Source of the DNA: Deltaproteobacteria bacterium
Lineage (GTDB): Bacteria > Myxococcota_A > UBA9160 > UBA4427
Assembly (NCBI GenBank): GCA_029261855.1
Contig: JAJDAN010000011.1
Span: 204,646 to 268,645, forward strand
Length of the DNA: 64,000 nt
Direction: 5' to 3'
Shown piece by piece: positions 1 to 7,989 of the stretch. The position numbers and the translations under genes were made by a program. How positions within the stretch are numbered: position 1 is the first letter of the stretch; each line of letters begins with the position of its first letter. The notes below the pieces were generated by a model. That model ran no database searches and was not told the DNA's origin. It saw only the letters and a list, made by a program, of their open reading frames with translations.

Positions 1-1
1 G

Positions 2-334
2 CATTGCCCGTTCGGACCCGCGATCGTGACACCCGACGAAGTGGGCGATCCCCACACGCTCGGCCTGCAGACCTTCGTCAACGACGAGCTCCGGCAATCG
101 ACGAACACGAAGAACCTGATCTTCGACTGCTACGACCTGATCGAGCACCTGTCGACGGCCTTCACCCTCGAGCCGGGCGACCTGATCTCGACGGGCACCT
201 GTGGCGGCGTTGCGATCGGTTTCAAGCCCGCCAAGTGGTTGGTGGCGGGAGACGTGGTGCGGATCGAGATCGAGAAGATCGGCACCATCGAGAACACGAT
301 CGTCGACGAGCCTGCGGACACGCCGCAGATCTAG
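2..334 (+). CDS. FAH-family hydrolase, C-terminal part (5' truncated by window edge)
   Basis: The reading frame is open from the first bases and ends at TAG 332-334, so only about 110 C-terminal residues are visible. The segment contains HCPFGPAIVTPDEVGDP followed by LEPGDLISTGTCGGVAIGF and a final VVRIEIEKIGTIENTIV. This is the C-terminal half of the fumarylacetoacetate hydrolase fold (FAH, 2-hydroxyhepta-2,4-diene-1,7-dioate isomerase, acylpyruvase), whose members cleave or isomerise beta-diketo acids in aromatic or keto-acid catabolism. The metal ligands lie upstream of the window, so the substrate cannot be assigned. The stop codon shares the four bases CTAG with the stop of the convergent bolA gene. 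Confidence 0.85.
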   Translation, partial: HCPFGPAIVTPDEVGDPHTLGLQTFVNDELRQSTNTKNLIFDCYDLIEHLSTAFTLEPGDLISTGTCGGVAIGFKPAKWLVAGDVVRIEIEKIGTIENTIVDEPADTPQI

Positions 335-618
335 CCCCGTTTCGAACTCGTCCACTTCGACGCGGGAATCGTCCTCATGCTGAGGGCGTGGATCTCGCCG
401 CCCATCTCGTCCGCGAGCGCGGCGTAGACGACGCGCTGCGCCTGTACGGGTGACAGCCCTTCGAAGCGGTCGGACACGATGGTCGCGCGGAAGTGACCCC
501 CTCCGCTGCGCGCGCCGGCGTGCCCCGCGTGCAAGTGACTCTCGTCGACGACCTCGACGAAGACGGCGGCGAGGCTTTCGCGGAGCTTGTCCTCGATGTG
601 CTGGCGGCGGTCGGGCAT
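331..618 (-). CDS. BolA/IbaG family protein
   Basis: This 95-residue protein has the BolA layout: an N-terminal helix (residues 3-17, IEDKLRESL), VEVVDESHLHAGH at about 21-33, then GGGHFRATIVSDRFEGLSPVQAQRVVYAAL and a C-terminal EIHALSMRT. BolA proteins are small class II KH-like folds that pair with monothiol glutaredoxins in iron-sulfur cluster trafficking, and some bind DNA. The HAGH and histidine-bearing ALSMRT segments fit the cluster-ligand regions of the family. It is the last gene of a minus-strand run, 11 bp after the acyl-CoA dehydrogenase stop. It overlaps the convergent FAH gene by the four bases CTAG. Confidence 0.9.
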   Translation of the reverse strand: MPDRRQHIEDKLRESLAAVFVEVVDESHLHAGHAGARSGGGHFRATIVSDRFEGLSPVQAQRVVYAALADEMGGEIHALSMRTIPASKWTSSKRG

Positions 619-629
619 CGCTTCTGCAG

Positions 630-1790
630 CTAGTCCTTCGGAAGGCCCAGGATGCGTTCGGCGATGATGTTCTTCTGGATGTTCGGAGTGCCGCCGCCGA
701 TCACGACCTCGGGCCAGCCGAGGGCGAAGCGCTGCCAGTGACCGTCGTCTGCCACCGGCGCGGCGCCCTGCCAAAGCGGGGCCGCGCTGCCCTGGATCTC
801 GAGCGCGATCTCGCCGAGCTCGATCTCGAGCAGCGCCCGGTGCAGTTTGTTGATGGACGTCTCGCTCGAGAGCTTCTCGCCCTTGAGCTGCTTGGTGAGG
901 AAGCGCATGCCGTTCAGGCGCATGGCCTCGACCTTCGTCTCGGCGCGTACCAGTCTGCGACGCAGACCCGGGTCCTCGGAGGCCGGACGACCGTTCTTCA
1001 TCGACCGCTTGGCCAGGTCCTTCAGGCGGTCCAGGTTGCGCATCAGACCATGGAACTCGGCGATCCCCGACCGTTCGTGAGCCAGGGCCGAAATCGTCAC
1101 CTGCCAGCCCTGCCCTTCTTCGCCCAGCCGATTCTCGACGGGCACGCGGACGTCGGTAAAGAACACCTCGGCGAACATCGAGCTGCCGGACATGTTCTTG
1201 ATCGGCCGGACCTCGAGCCCCGGGCTGTCCATCTCGACCAGCAGGCAGGTGATGCCGTCGTGCTTGGCGGCGCCCGTGGTGTCGGTCCGCACCAGCAGGA
1301 TCATCCACTTCGACCACATGGCGATGGACGTCCAGATCTTCTGACCGTTGACCACGTATTCGTCACCGTCGCGCGTGCACTTGCACTGTAGCGACGCCAG
1401 GTCGCTGCCGGAACCGGGCTCGGAGTAGCCCGTGCACCATTGATACTTGCCGTCCAGGATGTCCGGGACGAAGCGCTGCTTCTGCGCCTCGGTTCCGTAC
1501 TCGATGAGCGACGGGCCTACCCATGCGAGCCCCATGAAACAGCTGCCGAGGGACGGCGCCTTTCGCTTGGCCATCTCGTCCTTGAGAATGACCTGTTCCA
1601 TCAGGCTGCCGCCGCCGCCGCCGACCTCCTCCGGCCACGAGAAGCCGACCCAGCGCTTCTCCCGCACCTTGCGATTCCACTCGGCGCCGAACTCGGGGCC
1701 GCGCTCGCCATCGGGCGGCAGGTTCTCGTCGAGGAACGCACGCACCTCGTCGCGAAAGGCTTCTTCTTCGGGAGACAGCTTGAAGTCCAT
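630..1790 (-). CDS. Acyl-CoA dehydrogenase, subunit-like, no obvious catalytic glutamate
   Basis: The 386-residue protein starts MDFKLSPEEEAFRDEVRAFL and carries the usual three-domain acyl-CoA dehydrogenase fold. CTGYSEPGSGSDLASL (about residues 125-140) is the FAD/substrate motif, and a C-terminal IQKNIIAERILGLPKD closes the flavin site. Such enzymes oxidise acyl-CoA at C2-C3 with FAD. The segment where the catalytic glutamate normally lies reads GWPEVVIGGGTPNIQ, without the usual GGxGYxxE pattern. The upstream gene does carry that pattern. I infer a heteromeric alpha/beta enzyme like the ChsE-type steroid dehydrogenases, which need one catalytic subunit. The start overlaps the upstream stop (TGATG), implying translational coupling. 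Confidence 0.9.
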   Translation of the reverse strand: MDFKLSPEEEAFRDEVRAFLDENLPPDGERGPEFGAEWNRKVREKRWVGFSWPEEVGGGGGSLMEQVILKDEMAKRKAPSLGSCFMGLAWVGPSLIEYGTEAQKQRFVPDILDGKYQWCTGYSEPGSGSDLASLQCKCTRDGDEYVVNGQKIWTSIAMWSKWMILLVRTDTTGAAKHDGITCLLVEMDSPGLEVRPIKNMSGSSMFAEVFFTDVRVPVENRLGEEGQGWQVTISALAHERSGIAEFHGLMRNLDRLKDLAKRSMKNGRPASEDPGLRRRLVRAETKVEAMRLNGMRFLTKQLKGEKLSSETSINKLHRALLEIELGEIALEIQGSAAPLWQGAAPVADDGHWQRFALGWPEVVIGGGTPNIQKNIIAERILGLPKD

Positions 1791-2926
1791 CACAGACCTC
1801 CTTGCGCAGCGAGACGATCGTAGTGGTAGTCGGAATCGCCGAAGGCGGGGCGCGCCCACTTCGATCGCTTGAGGTAGAGCTGGATGTCGTACTCGTCCGT
1901 GTAGCCGACCCCGCCGTGCAGCTGGACGCCGTCGATCCCGATGCGGGCGAACGCCTCGGCCGCATAGGCCTTGGCCTGGGACGCCGCGCGCGATGCGGCC
2001 GGCGCCTCGCTCGCGCCCTGGTCGAGACACCAGGCCGCGTAGTAGACCAGCGAACGGAAGGACTCGACGTCCACGTACATCTCGGCCAGCGGGTGCTTCA
2101 CGCCCTGGAAGCGACCGATCTTCGAGTCGAATTGCTCGCGCTCCTTTGCGAAGCGGGTCGTGATCTCGAGCGCGGCTTCCGCGGCCCCCACGGCCTCGGC
2201 GGCGACCAGGGTCGCCCCCAGGTCGACCAGGGACCGGACCGCGTCCGCAGCGGCACCGGCCTCGCCGAGGATCGCGTCCGACTTCACCCGAAGCTCGGCG
2301 AGCTGCAGCTGGCCCGAACGCTTCGTGAGGTCCATGACAGGGTGGTCGCTCACCGACAGGCCGACACTGTCCTTGTCGACCACCGCCAACGAAATCGCGT
2401 CCGGCGACGAGCCCGACCGGAATGCGACGACGAAGCAGTCCGCGACACCGGCGTCGGGGACGATGCGCTTGCTGCCAGACAGGATCCAGTCGTCGCCATC
2501 GGCCTTGCCGCGCAGAGCCATGTCGGCCGGGTCGAGACTGTCATTGTCCTCGAGCAGCGCCAGGCTGCCGATCGCGCGGCCATCGGCGAGGCCGGGCAGC
2601 CAGCGCGCCTGCTGGGCCTCATCACCCAGGGACTGGATCGCGTGGGCCGCGATCACCGTCGAGAGCAGCGGCGACGGGAAAAGCGAGCGTCCGGTCTCTT
2701 CGAGCAGGACGACGAGGGTCACGAAGTCGAGACCGACGCCGCCGTGTGCCTCGGGCATCGCGAGGCCGATCCAGCCCAGCTCACCCATGCGATTCCAGAG
2801 ATGACGATCGAAGCCCTCGGGCGTCTCGACGATCTTGCGAACTTCTTCGAGGGGCGCGTTCTGGTCCAGGAACTTGCGCACCTCGGCGCGCAACAGCTCC
2901 TGCTCTTCCGTAAATCCGAAGTTCAT
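1790..2926 (-). CDS. Acyl-CoA dehydrogenase, catalytic-subunit-like
   Basis: The 378-residue protein begins MNFGFTEEQELLRAEVRKFL and ends in a middle/C-terminal domain with QLHGGVGYTDEYDIQLYLKR, which contains the typical catalytic glutamate context (GYTxE). The middle domain is more divergent than in housekeeping FadE or AcdA: the usual TEPxAGSD flavin motif is replaced by LLEDNDSLDPADMAL. Members oxidise acyl-CoA thioesters with FAD and pass electrons to ETF. It is first in the run ACAD-ACAD-bolA. Three tandem 11-bp repeats lie 34 bp upstream of its start and may be a regulator site. The substrate is unknown; short-side-chain steroid or branched acyl-CoA are possibilities by family analogy only. 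Confidence 0.9.
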   Translation of the reverse strand: MNFGFTEEQELLRAEVRKFLDQNAPLEEVRKIVETPEGFDRHLWNRMGELGWIGLAMPEAHGGVGLDFVTLVVLLEETGRSLFPSPLLSTVIAAHAIQSLGDEAQQARWLPGLADGRAIGSLALLEDNDSLDPADMALRGKADGDDWILSGSKRIVPDAGVADCFVVAFRSGSSPDAISLAVVDKDSVGLSVSDHPVMDLTKRSGQLQLAELRVKSDAILGEAGAAADAVRSLVDLGATLVAAEAVGAAEAALEITTRFAKEREQFDSKIGRFQGVKHPLAEMYVDVESFRSLVYYAAWCLDQGASEAPAASRAASQAKAYAAEAFARIGIDGVQLHGGVGYTDEYDIQLYLKRSKWARPAFGDSDYHYDRLAAQGGL

Positions 2927-2959
2927 GTGTTTCCCTTGGGAGGCCAGTCAGCGCGATCC

Positions 2960-2992
2960 GCCGGATCGTCGCCGGATCGTCGCCGAATCGTC
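2960..2992. repeat. Three tandem 11-bp direct repeats upstream of the acyl-CoA dehydrogenase operon
   Basis: Units gccggatcgtc (2960-2970), gccggatcgtc (2971-2981) and gccgaatcgtc (2982-2992) follow one another without a gap. The period is one helical turn. They lie between the ACAD start (2926) and the divergent oxygenase gene (3103), so they could be a tandem regulator-binding array. No regulator gene lies beside them. Confidence 0.6.
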
Positions 2993-3102
2993 AAAGTTAG
3001 GAGACTTGGCTCGCCGAATCTCCCGGAACCCGACCGGAGCGGCGCCGGATTGCGGAGCCGAAACCGGCTTGAATGCCGTTTACGGTCTGCTTTCATGAGC
3101 GA

Positions 3103-3771
3103 ATGGGCACGAGCGAGGATCTCGACCGGCAGGGCTACACCCGACTGCCGCAGCTACTGGACCCGGGCGCCTGCGAAGAGCTGATCGCGCTCTTCTCCCG
3201 GCCCGAGCTGTTCCGCAAGACGATCGCGATGGAAGAGCACGCCTACGGGGCCGGCCGCTACCGCTACTTCGACTATCCGCTTCCGGACGCGGTCGAGAGC
3301 CTGCGCGAGCGGCTCTACCGGCAGCTCCTGCCGACGGCGCGCAGTGTTTGCGAACGACTCGGTGAGACCGACGCCCTGCCGGATTCTCTCGGGGCGATGC
3401 TTCAGCGCTGCCGCGAAGCGGGACAAGCGCGCGCCACTCCGTTGCTGCTGCACTACACGCGCGACGGATACAACCGCATGCACCAGGACGTCTACGGGGC
3501 CGTGTCCTTCCCGCTTCAGCTGACGGTGTTGCTCTCGCGGCCTTCGGATTTCGAGGGCGGCGAGTTCCTCGTCAGCGAGAGCCGGGCCCGCATGCAGACC
3601 CGCACCGAGGCGATCCAGCTCGAACAAGGAGAAGGGATCGTCGTCGCGAATACCCTGCGACCGGTGGCGAGCAAGCGCGGCTGGGCGCGCGCGCAGATGC
3701 GCCACGGTGTCAGCCGCGTCCGCGACGGCGAGCGCTACGCGCTCGGCATCCTGTTCCACGATTCCGAGTGA
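3103..3771 (+). CDS. 2-oxoglutarate/Fe(II)-dependent oxygenase family protein
   Basis: The protein has 222 residues from the ATG at 3103; an in-frame ATG at 3073 would add ten residues that do not look conserved. A double-stranded beta-helix oxygenase core is visible: HxD iron ligands in RMHQDVYG (H127, D129), a distal histidine in MRHGVSRV (H201), and R205 placed to bind the 2-oxoglutarate carboxylate. LPLxxTVLLSxPxDFEGGEFLV-like strands lie between. The family hydroxylates small molecules or proteins using O2 and 2-oxoglutarate; the substrate cannot be read from sequence. It stands alone on the plus strand and is convergent with hsp20 across a hairpin terminator. Confidence 0.8.
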   Translation: MGTSEDLDRQGYTRLPQLLDPGACEELIALFSRPELFRKTIAMEEHAYGAGRYRYFDYPLPDAVESLRERLYRQLLPTARSVCERLGETDALPDSLGAMLQRCREAGQARATPLLLHYTRDGYNRMHQDVYGAVSFPLQLTVLLSRPSDFEGGEFLVSESRARMQTRTEAIQLEQGEGIVVANTLRPVASKRGWARAQMRHGVSRVRDGERYALGILFHDSE

Positions 3772-3782
3772 ACCAAAAGATA

Positions 3783-3813
3783 GGGAGCGGGCCGGAACAT
3801 CCGACCCGCTCCC
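3783..3813. terminator. Hairpin between convergent oxygenase and hsp20 genes
   Basis: A perfect 9-bp stem is formed by gggagcggg (3783-3791) and cccgctccc (3805-3813) with a 13-nt loop. On the minus strand the stem is followed by tatcttttggtt, a T-rich tail. It therefore looks like an intrinsic terminator for hsp20 and may also stop the plus-strand oxygenase transcript. Confidence 0.75.
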
Positions 3814-3847
3814 TGGACTCCCAATCGGGACCGAACAACCCCCCCGG

Positions 3848-4345
3848 CTATGCGGTCTCGACGGGAATGGACCTGACTTCGGGCTTCGACTCGACGGGCT
3901 TGGGAACCGTCACGGTGAGGACACCGTGCCGATGCACGGCCTTCACGCCGCTCTCGACGATGTCACCCGGGAAGCGGATGTGACGCTCGAAGCGCCCCCG
4001 CTCGCTGATGCGGGACACGGCGCCGTCCTCTGTCCGACTCTCGTCGCCCTCGTCCGTGTAGTGGCGCTGACCCTGGATGTGGAGCACGCCGTCCTCGACA
4101 CTGACCTCGACGTCCGCGGGATCGACGCCCGGGATGTCTGCCGTCACGCGGTACTCGTCCTCGAGCTCCATCGCGTCGAAGGCCGGTGCGAAGCTGCGAG
4201 GCCCGGAGGCCGCGGCGGTCGGCGCGAACGCCACGGGCGCGAGCCCGAAGCCGCTGAAGAGGTCGTCCACGAGTCGGTCGAAGTCACCCTGCACGACGCG
4301 GCGGGGCCGCCGTACGGGTTGTCGCACCAGGTTGGCAAGTGTCAT
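3848..4345 (-). CDS. Small heat shock protein, Hsp20/alpha-crystallin family
   Basis: The 165-residue cytosolic chaperone has an alpha-crystallin domain at about residues 55-150. It shows the hallmark DIPGVDPADVEVSVEDGVLHIQG, then ERGRFERHIRFPGDI, and the strand-9 motif HGVLTVTVPK. A C-terminal extension ending RSIPVETA carries the I/V-x-I/V oligomerisation motif. Such proteins hold unfolding proteins in refoldable form. The start is set by a good ribosome site, GGAGAA five bases before ATG at 4345; longer in-frame extensions lack conservation. The upstream 335 bp is non-coding. Confidence 0.95.
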   Translation of the reverse strand: MTLANLVRQPVRRPRRVVQGDFDRLVDDLFSGFGLAPVAFAPTAAASGPRSFAPAFDAMELEDEYRVTADIPGVDPADVEVSVEDGVLHIQGQRHYTDEGDESRTEDGAVSRISERGRFERHIRFPGDIVESGVKAVHRHGVLTVTVPKPVESKPEVRSIPVETA

Positions 4346-4680
4346 CTGTGTTCTCCTTCGCCGTCGCGGATGACGCGAGAGGAGTGCATGCGACCGGCGA
4401 CGTTGCGAATCGGCTTCGATCCGCTGCACCACGGGCCGACCCGCAATTCGGGCCAGCCTACTAGTCACCGGCAGAGGCTTGTTGGTTCACTGCCGATGCT
4501 CTCACGACGGCCGCAACGATCTGCACGCGCGCGCCGCCGTCAACGGCACAGGAGCAGAAACGCCTGACAGCCGCCTGGCAGGCCGAGACTCCCCGCAGGC
4601 GACTCCCGCCAGACGCGGCCGGGCAGAGACAGGCGGGCGGGCGGGCGGGCAGACAGAGACAGGCGGGCAGAAAGAACGCG
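4346..4680. other. Non-coding region between hsp20 and frdD, with short direct repeats
   Basis: No gene was recognised in these 335 bp. The frd-proximal part is low in complexity: cagagacaggcgggc occurs at 4624-4638 and again at 4654-4668, separated by three gggc units and agac. The hsp20 promoter should lie near 4346-4450 on the minus strand. No sigma-32 or CIRCE element was recognised with confidence. The repeats lie just beyond the frdD stop on the minus strand. Confidence 0.5.
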
Positions 4681-5040
4681 CTAGAGGCGCGCGACCGCCA
4701 GGACCCCGAGCAGGCTGGCCACCGTCGCGATCCCGTACAGGATCGGGGCCACGACCACGTCGCGCTCGGCGCCGCGGAAATCAATCGACAGGTGACGCAG
4801 ATGATGGGCGCCCTTCCACAGCGGCAGCACGATCAGTGCCGCCAGCACCAGGCGCCCGATGATGTTCGAGCCCAGGGCGTGCGCGCGATCGAAGGACAGC
4901 GCGGCCGGGTCGATGAGTCCGAGCGGAACTCCGATGCCGACCACGAGGACCCAGCCCGTCAGCAACATGGTCCCGATCAACAGCCCCTGACCGAAGAGCA
5001 GCCAGATGACGGGCTCGATGCGAAGCAGGAAGTGCCTCAT
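4681..5040 (-). CDS. frdD: Fumarate reductase membrane subunit D
   Basis: The protein has 119 residues with three hydrophobic helices at about 8-35, 60-80 and 95-118. The sequence resembles FrdD (RIEPVIWLLFGQGLLIG near the N-terminus, DRAHALGSNIIGRLVLAALIVLPLWKGAHHLRH in the centre). With FrdC it anchors the FrdAB dimer in the cytoplasmic membrane and forms the quinone site. It is the last gene of frdABCD and overlaps the frdC stop by one base. The length matches the E. coli protein. Confidence 0.9.
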   Translation of the reverse strand: MRHFLLRIEPVIWLLFGQGLLIGTMLLTGWVLVVGIGVPLGLIDPAALSFDRAHALGSNIIGRLVLAALIVLPLWKGAHHLRHLSIDFRGAERDVVVAPILYGIATVASLLGVLAVARL

Positions 5041-5480
5041 CAGAAGATCCTCCCAGCCAGAATGAGCCCGAAGAGCACGGTCACGCCGATCCAGGCGACG
5101 TAGAGGCCGGCGAGGATCACAGGCTGCGGGGGCGGCTTGGCGGGCCCGATCCGCGGGGGCTGTGATTTCGGAAAGAAGCTGAAGAACCGCACGCCCACGA
5201 AGATCACCGACACGAGGCCGATGACGTGGAAGGCGACGTAGAGCGGGCTCGAGAGGCTCGCGAGGGTCGCGTCCCAGACCTCGGGCCCGGCACCCAGGGC
5301 CCAGATCACGCGCAACGCGACGAGCCCGAGCAACAGGTAGACGAGACCCGTCGCGTCAAAGAGGAGATAGGTGCGGATGCGCGGATGGGACCACCAGCTC
5401 GCCGGCATCTGGGGCGGGGCCGTTCGGGTTCGGCCCGGCTTGCTCGGGGTCATCGCCTTCGGGTGTGCGGGGCCGGCCAT
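5040..5480 (-). CDS. frdC: Fumarate reductase membrane subunit C
   Basis: The protein has 146 residues, slightly longer than E. coli FrdC (about 130) because of a proline- and basic-rich N-terminal tail. PASWWSHPRIRTYLLFDATGL at about 25-45 leads into three transmembrane helices (about 45-65, 80-105, 120-145). It is the second hydrophobic anchor of quinol:fumarate reductase. The ATG at 5480 overlaps the frdB TAA (TAATG), so it is translationally coupled. Confidence 0.9.
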   Translation of the reverse strand: MAGPAHPKAMTPSKPGRTRTAPPQMPASWWSHPRIRTYLLFDATGLVYLLLGLVALRVIWALGAGPEVWDATLASLSSPLYVAFHVIGLVSVIFVGVRFFSFFPKSQPPRIGPAKPPPQPVILAGLYVAWIGVTVLFGLILAGRIF

Positions 5481-6271
5481 TACTTGCCTCCCTCCTTCGA
5501 AGCGCCGGGCCTCGGCAGCACGAGGCTGGTCGCCCAGTCGATCACCGCGCCGAACTTCGCCTGGTTGACGGCGGCCGCGGGGTCGACGTTCTTGGGGCAG
5601 ACCTCGCTGCACTCGTTCGCGAACGAGCACGAGAAGACGGTGCCCTCGCCGCGAAAGACTTCATTCCGCTCGTCGAGCCCCTGGTCCCGGGAATCGAGGT
5701 TGTAGCGATGCCCGAGGGCGATCGCGGCGGGGCCGAGAAATTCCGGCTCGTTCGCCACCACCGGGCACGCCGCATAACAGAGCATGCAGTTGATGCACAG
5801 GCTGAACTGCTTGAACTCGGCCAGCTCTGCCGCGCTCTGCACGAAGGTGCCCTTCGAGCTCTTCGGCGGGTTGCTCGCCGACACGGCTCCCGCCTCTTCC
5901 TTGGCGCGGATCACCCAGGGCTTCACGGCCTGGAACTTCTCCATGAAGCCGTCGAGCTCGCTGACGAGATCGCGAATCACAGGGAAGTTGGCCAGCGGCT
6001 CCACGATGACCCGGTCGCCGTAGTCGGACAGGCGCGTCTTGCAGGTCAGCTTCGGCTCGCCGTTGACCATCATCCCGCAGCTGCCGCACACCGCCATCCG
6101 ACAGGACCAGCGGTGGGAGATGGTCGGGTCGACTTCGTCCTTGATGAAGTTGATGGCGTCGAGAACCTTCCAGTCCTCGTGGACCGGGATCTCGTACTCC
6201 TGGGTCTTCGGAACTTCGTCCTTGTCCGGATCGAAGCGTGTGATCACGAAGGTCTTCTTGGATTCGCTCAT
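5480..6271 (-). CDS. frdB: Fumarate reductase iron-sulfur subunit
   Basis: The 263-residue subunit carries the three cluster motifs in order: CRMAVCGSCGMMVNGEPKLTC for the [2Fe-2S] centre, CINCMLCYAACPVV for [4Fe-4S], and CSFANECSEVCPKNVDP for [3Fe-4S]. It passes electrons between the FrdA flavin and the membrane quinone. The start MSESKKTFVITRFDP at 6271 overlaps the frdA TGA by one base. The last cluster motif agrees with the FrdB rather than the SdhB pattern. Either direction of catalysis is possible in vivo. Confidence 0.95.
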   Translation of the reverse strand: MSESKKTFVITRFDPDKDEVPKTQEYEIPVHEDWKVLDAINFIKDEVDPTISHRWSCRMAVCGSCGMMVNGEPKLTCKTRLSDYGDRVIVEPLANFPVIRDLVSELDGFMEKFQAVKPWVIRAKEEAGAVSASNPPKSSKGTFVQSAAELAEFKQFSLCINCMLCYAACPVVANEPEFLGPAAIALGHRYNLDSRDQGLDERNEVFRGEGTVFSCSFANECSEVCPKNVDPAAAVNQAKFGAVIDWATSLVLPRPGASKEGGK

Positions 6272-7989
6272 CAATACTTCCGCTCCACGGGTTCCCAGCG
6301 ACCGAGGGTGACGTCCTTCTTGTCCAGGCGCGGACCGGAAGGATCGTGGTAGCAAAGGGTGTGATAGAGGTAGTTCTGATCGTCTCGCCGCTCGAAGTCG
6401 CGGCAGGTGTGCGCGCCGCGTGACTCCTTGCGGTGATGCGCCGAGACCGCCACGACCTCCGCGACGTCGAGCATGTTGTGGAGCTCGAGCGCGGCGATGA
6501 CCTCGGTGTTGAAGACCTTCGAATCGTCCTCGAGTCGCAGATCGCTCACCCGCCCCTTCAGCTGCACGAGGGCCTCGACCGCGGCACCCATGGATTCCTG
6601 CCGGCGGAACACACCGCAGCCGGATTCCATCGCCGACGTCATCTCGTGCCGGATGGCGGCGATCTTCTCGCCGCCCTTCTTGCGGCCGCGCAGGGCATCG
6701 ACCCGGGCCGCTTCTTCTTCGGCCTGGGCGCGCAGGCCGTCGTCGCTGCCCGCGGCCGAACCCTTGGCGAACTCCAGGGAATGGAGACCGGCGCGCGCGC
6801 CGAACACCAGACACTCGGTGAGCGAGTTCGACCCCAGACGGTTCGCGCCGTTGAGGGACACGCAGGCAACCTCCCCGGCGGCGTAGAGGCCCGGGAGAGT
6901 GGTCGCGCCGTCGATGTCGGTGTCGACGCCACCCATCATGTAGTGGACCACCGGTCGCACCGGGATCGGCTGGTGGACCGGGTCCATGCCCGCGTAGATC
7001 TTGCACAGCTCCCGAACCATCGGGAGCCGCGACATGATCTTCTCTTCCCCGAGGTGTGTGAGGTCGAGGTGAACGTACTCGCCGTAGCTGCCCTGGATGC
7101 CGCGGCCGGCCTCCATCTCGAGGATGCTGGCGCGCGAGATCATGTCCCGCGGACCGAGCTCGGCCTTCTGGCCGACCCCGTAGTCGTACTCCACGAGGAA
7201 GCGCTCGCCTTCGGAGTTCTTGAGGTGCCCGCCCTCGCCGCGGGTAGCCTCGGTGATCAGGATGCCGGTCCCCGGCAGACCCGTCGGGTGGTACTGGACG
7301 AACTCCATGTCCTTGAGCGGCACGCCGGCGCGGTAGGCGAGCGCCATGCCGTCGCCCGTCTTGATCATGCCGTTCGTCGTGAACGGAAAGATCTTGCCGG
7401 CACCGCCGGTCGCGAGGATCACCGCGCGTCCGACGATCGCGTGCATGTCACCGGTGCGGATATCGAGGGCGGCGACGCCACGGCAGGCACCGTCTTCCAC
7501 CAGAAGCTTCGACACGAAGTACTCGTCGTAGCGAACGATGTTCTCGAACTGCATCGAATGCTGGAACAGCGTGTGGAGCATGTGGAAGCCGACCTTGTCG
7601 GCTGCGTACCAGGTGCGCTTGACCGTCATGCCGCCGAAGGCGCGCGTCGCCACGCTGCCGTCGTCGTTGCGGCTCCAGGGGCAACCCCAGTTTTCGAGCA
7701 GCGCCAGCTCCTTGGGCGCCTGCTCGACGAAGTACTGGATGACGTCCTGGTCTCCCAGGAAGTCGGACCCCTTCACGGTGTCCTGTCCGTGCATCTCGAA
7801 GTTGTCGTCTTCCCGGGCCACTCCCGCGGCACCGCCCTCGGCGGACACCGTGTGGCTGCGCATGGGATAGACCTTCGAGACGAGGGCGATGGATGCGCTG
7901 GGGTCGGCCTCCGCGGCGGCGATCGCCGCACGCAAGCCGGCTGCGCCTCCGCCTACGATGATGATGTCGTGTCGCGAGACCTCGACCAC
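6271..7989 (-). CDS. frdA: Fumarate reductase flavoprotein subunit
   Basis: With a GTG start at 7989 the protein has 572 residues. It opens with VSRHDIIIVGGGAAGLRAA and places the covalent-FAD histidine at residue 46 (MRSHTVSAEGG), as in E. coli FrdA. The active-site segments HPTGLPGTGILITEATRGEGG and HYMMGGVDTD are intact. A good Shine-Dalgarno (GAGG) lies upstream of this GTG; an ATG at 8043 would add 18 unconserved residues. FrdA interconverts fumarate and succinate. It heads frdABCD, in which every junction overlaps by one base. No other succinate dehydrogenase is in view, so it may run in either direction. Confidence 0.93.
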   Translation of the reverse strand: MVEVSRHDIIIVGGGAAGLRAAIAAAEADPSASIALVSKVYPMRSHTVSAEGGAAGVAREDDNFEMHGQDTVKGSDFLGDQDVIQYFVEQAPKELALLENWGCPWSRNDDGSVATRAFGGMTVKRTWYAADKVGFHMLHTLFQHSMQFENIVRYDEYFVSKLLVEDGACRGVAALDIRTGDMHAIVGRAVILATGGAGKIFPFTTNGMIKTGDGMALAYRAGVPLKDMEFVQYHPTGLPGTGILITEATRGEGGHLKNSEGERFLVEYDYGVGQKAELGPRDMISRASILEMEAGRGIQGSYGEYVHLDLTHLGEEKIMSRLPMVRELCKIYAGMDPVHQPIPVRPVVHYMMGGVDTDIDGATTLPGLYAAGEVACVSLNGANRLGSNSLTECLVFGARAGLHSLEFAKGSAAGSDDGLRAQAEEEAARVDALRGRKKGGEKIAAIRHEMTSAMESGCGVFRRQESMGAAVEALVQLKGRVSDLRLEDDSKVFNTEVIAALELHNMLDVAEVVAVSAHHRKESRGAHTCRDFERRDDQNYLYHTLCYHDPSGPRLDKKDVTLGRWEPVERKY

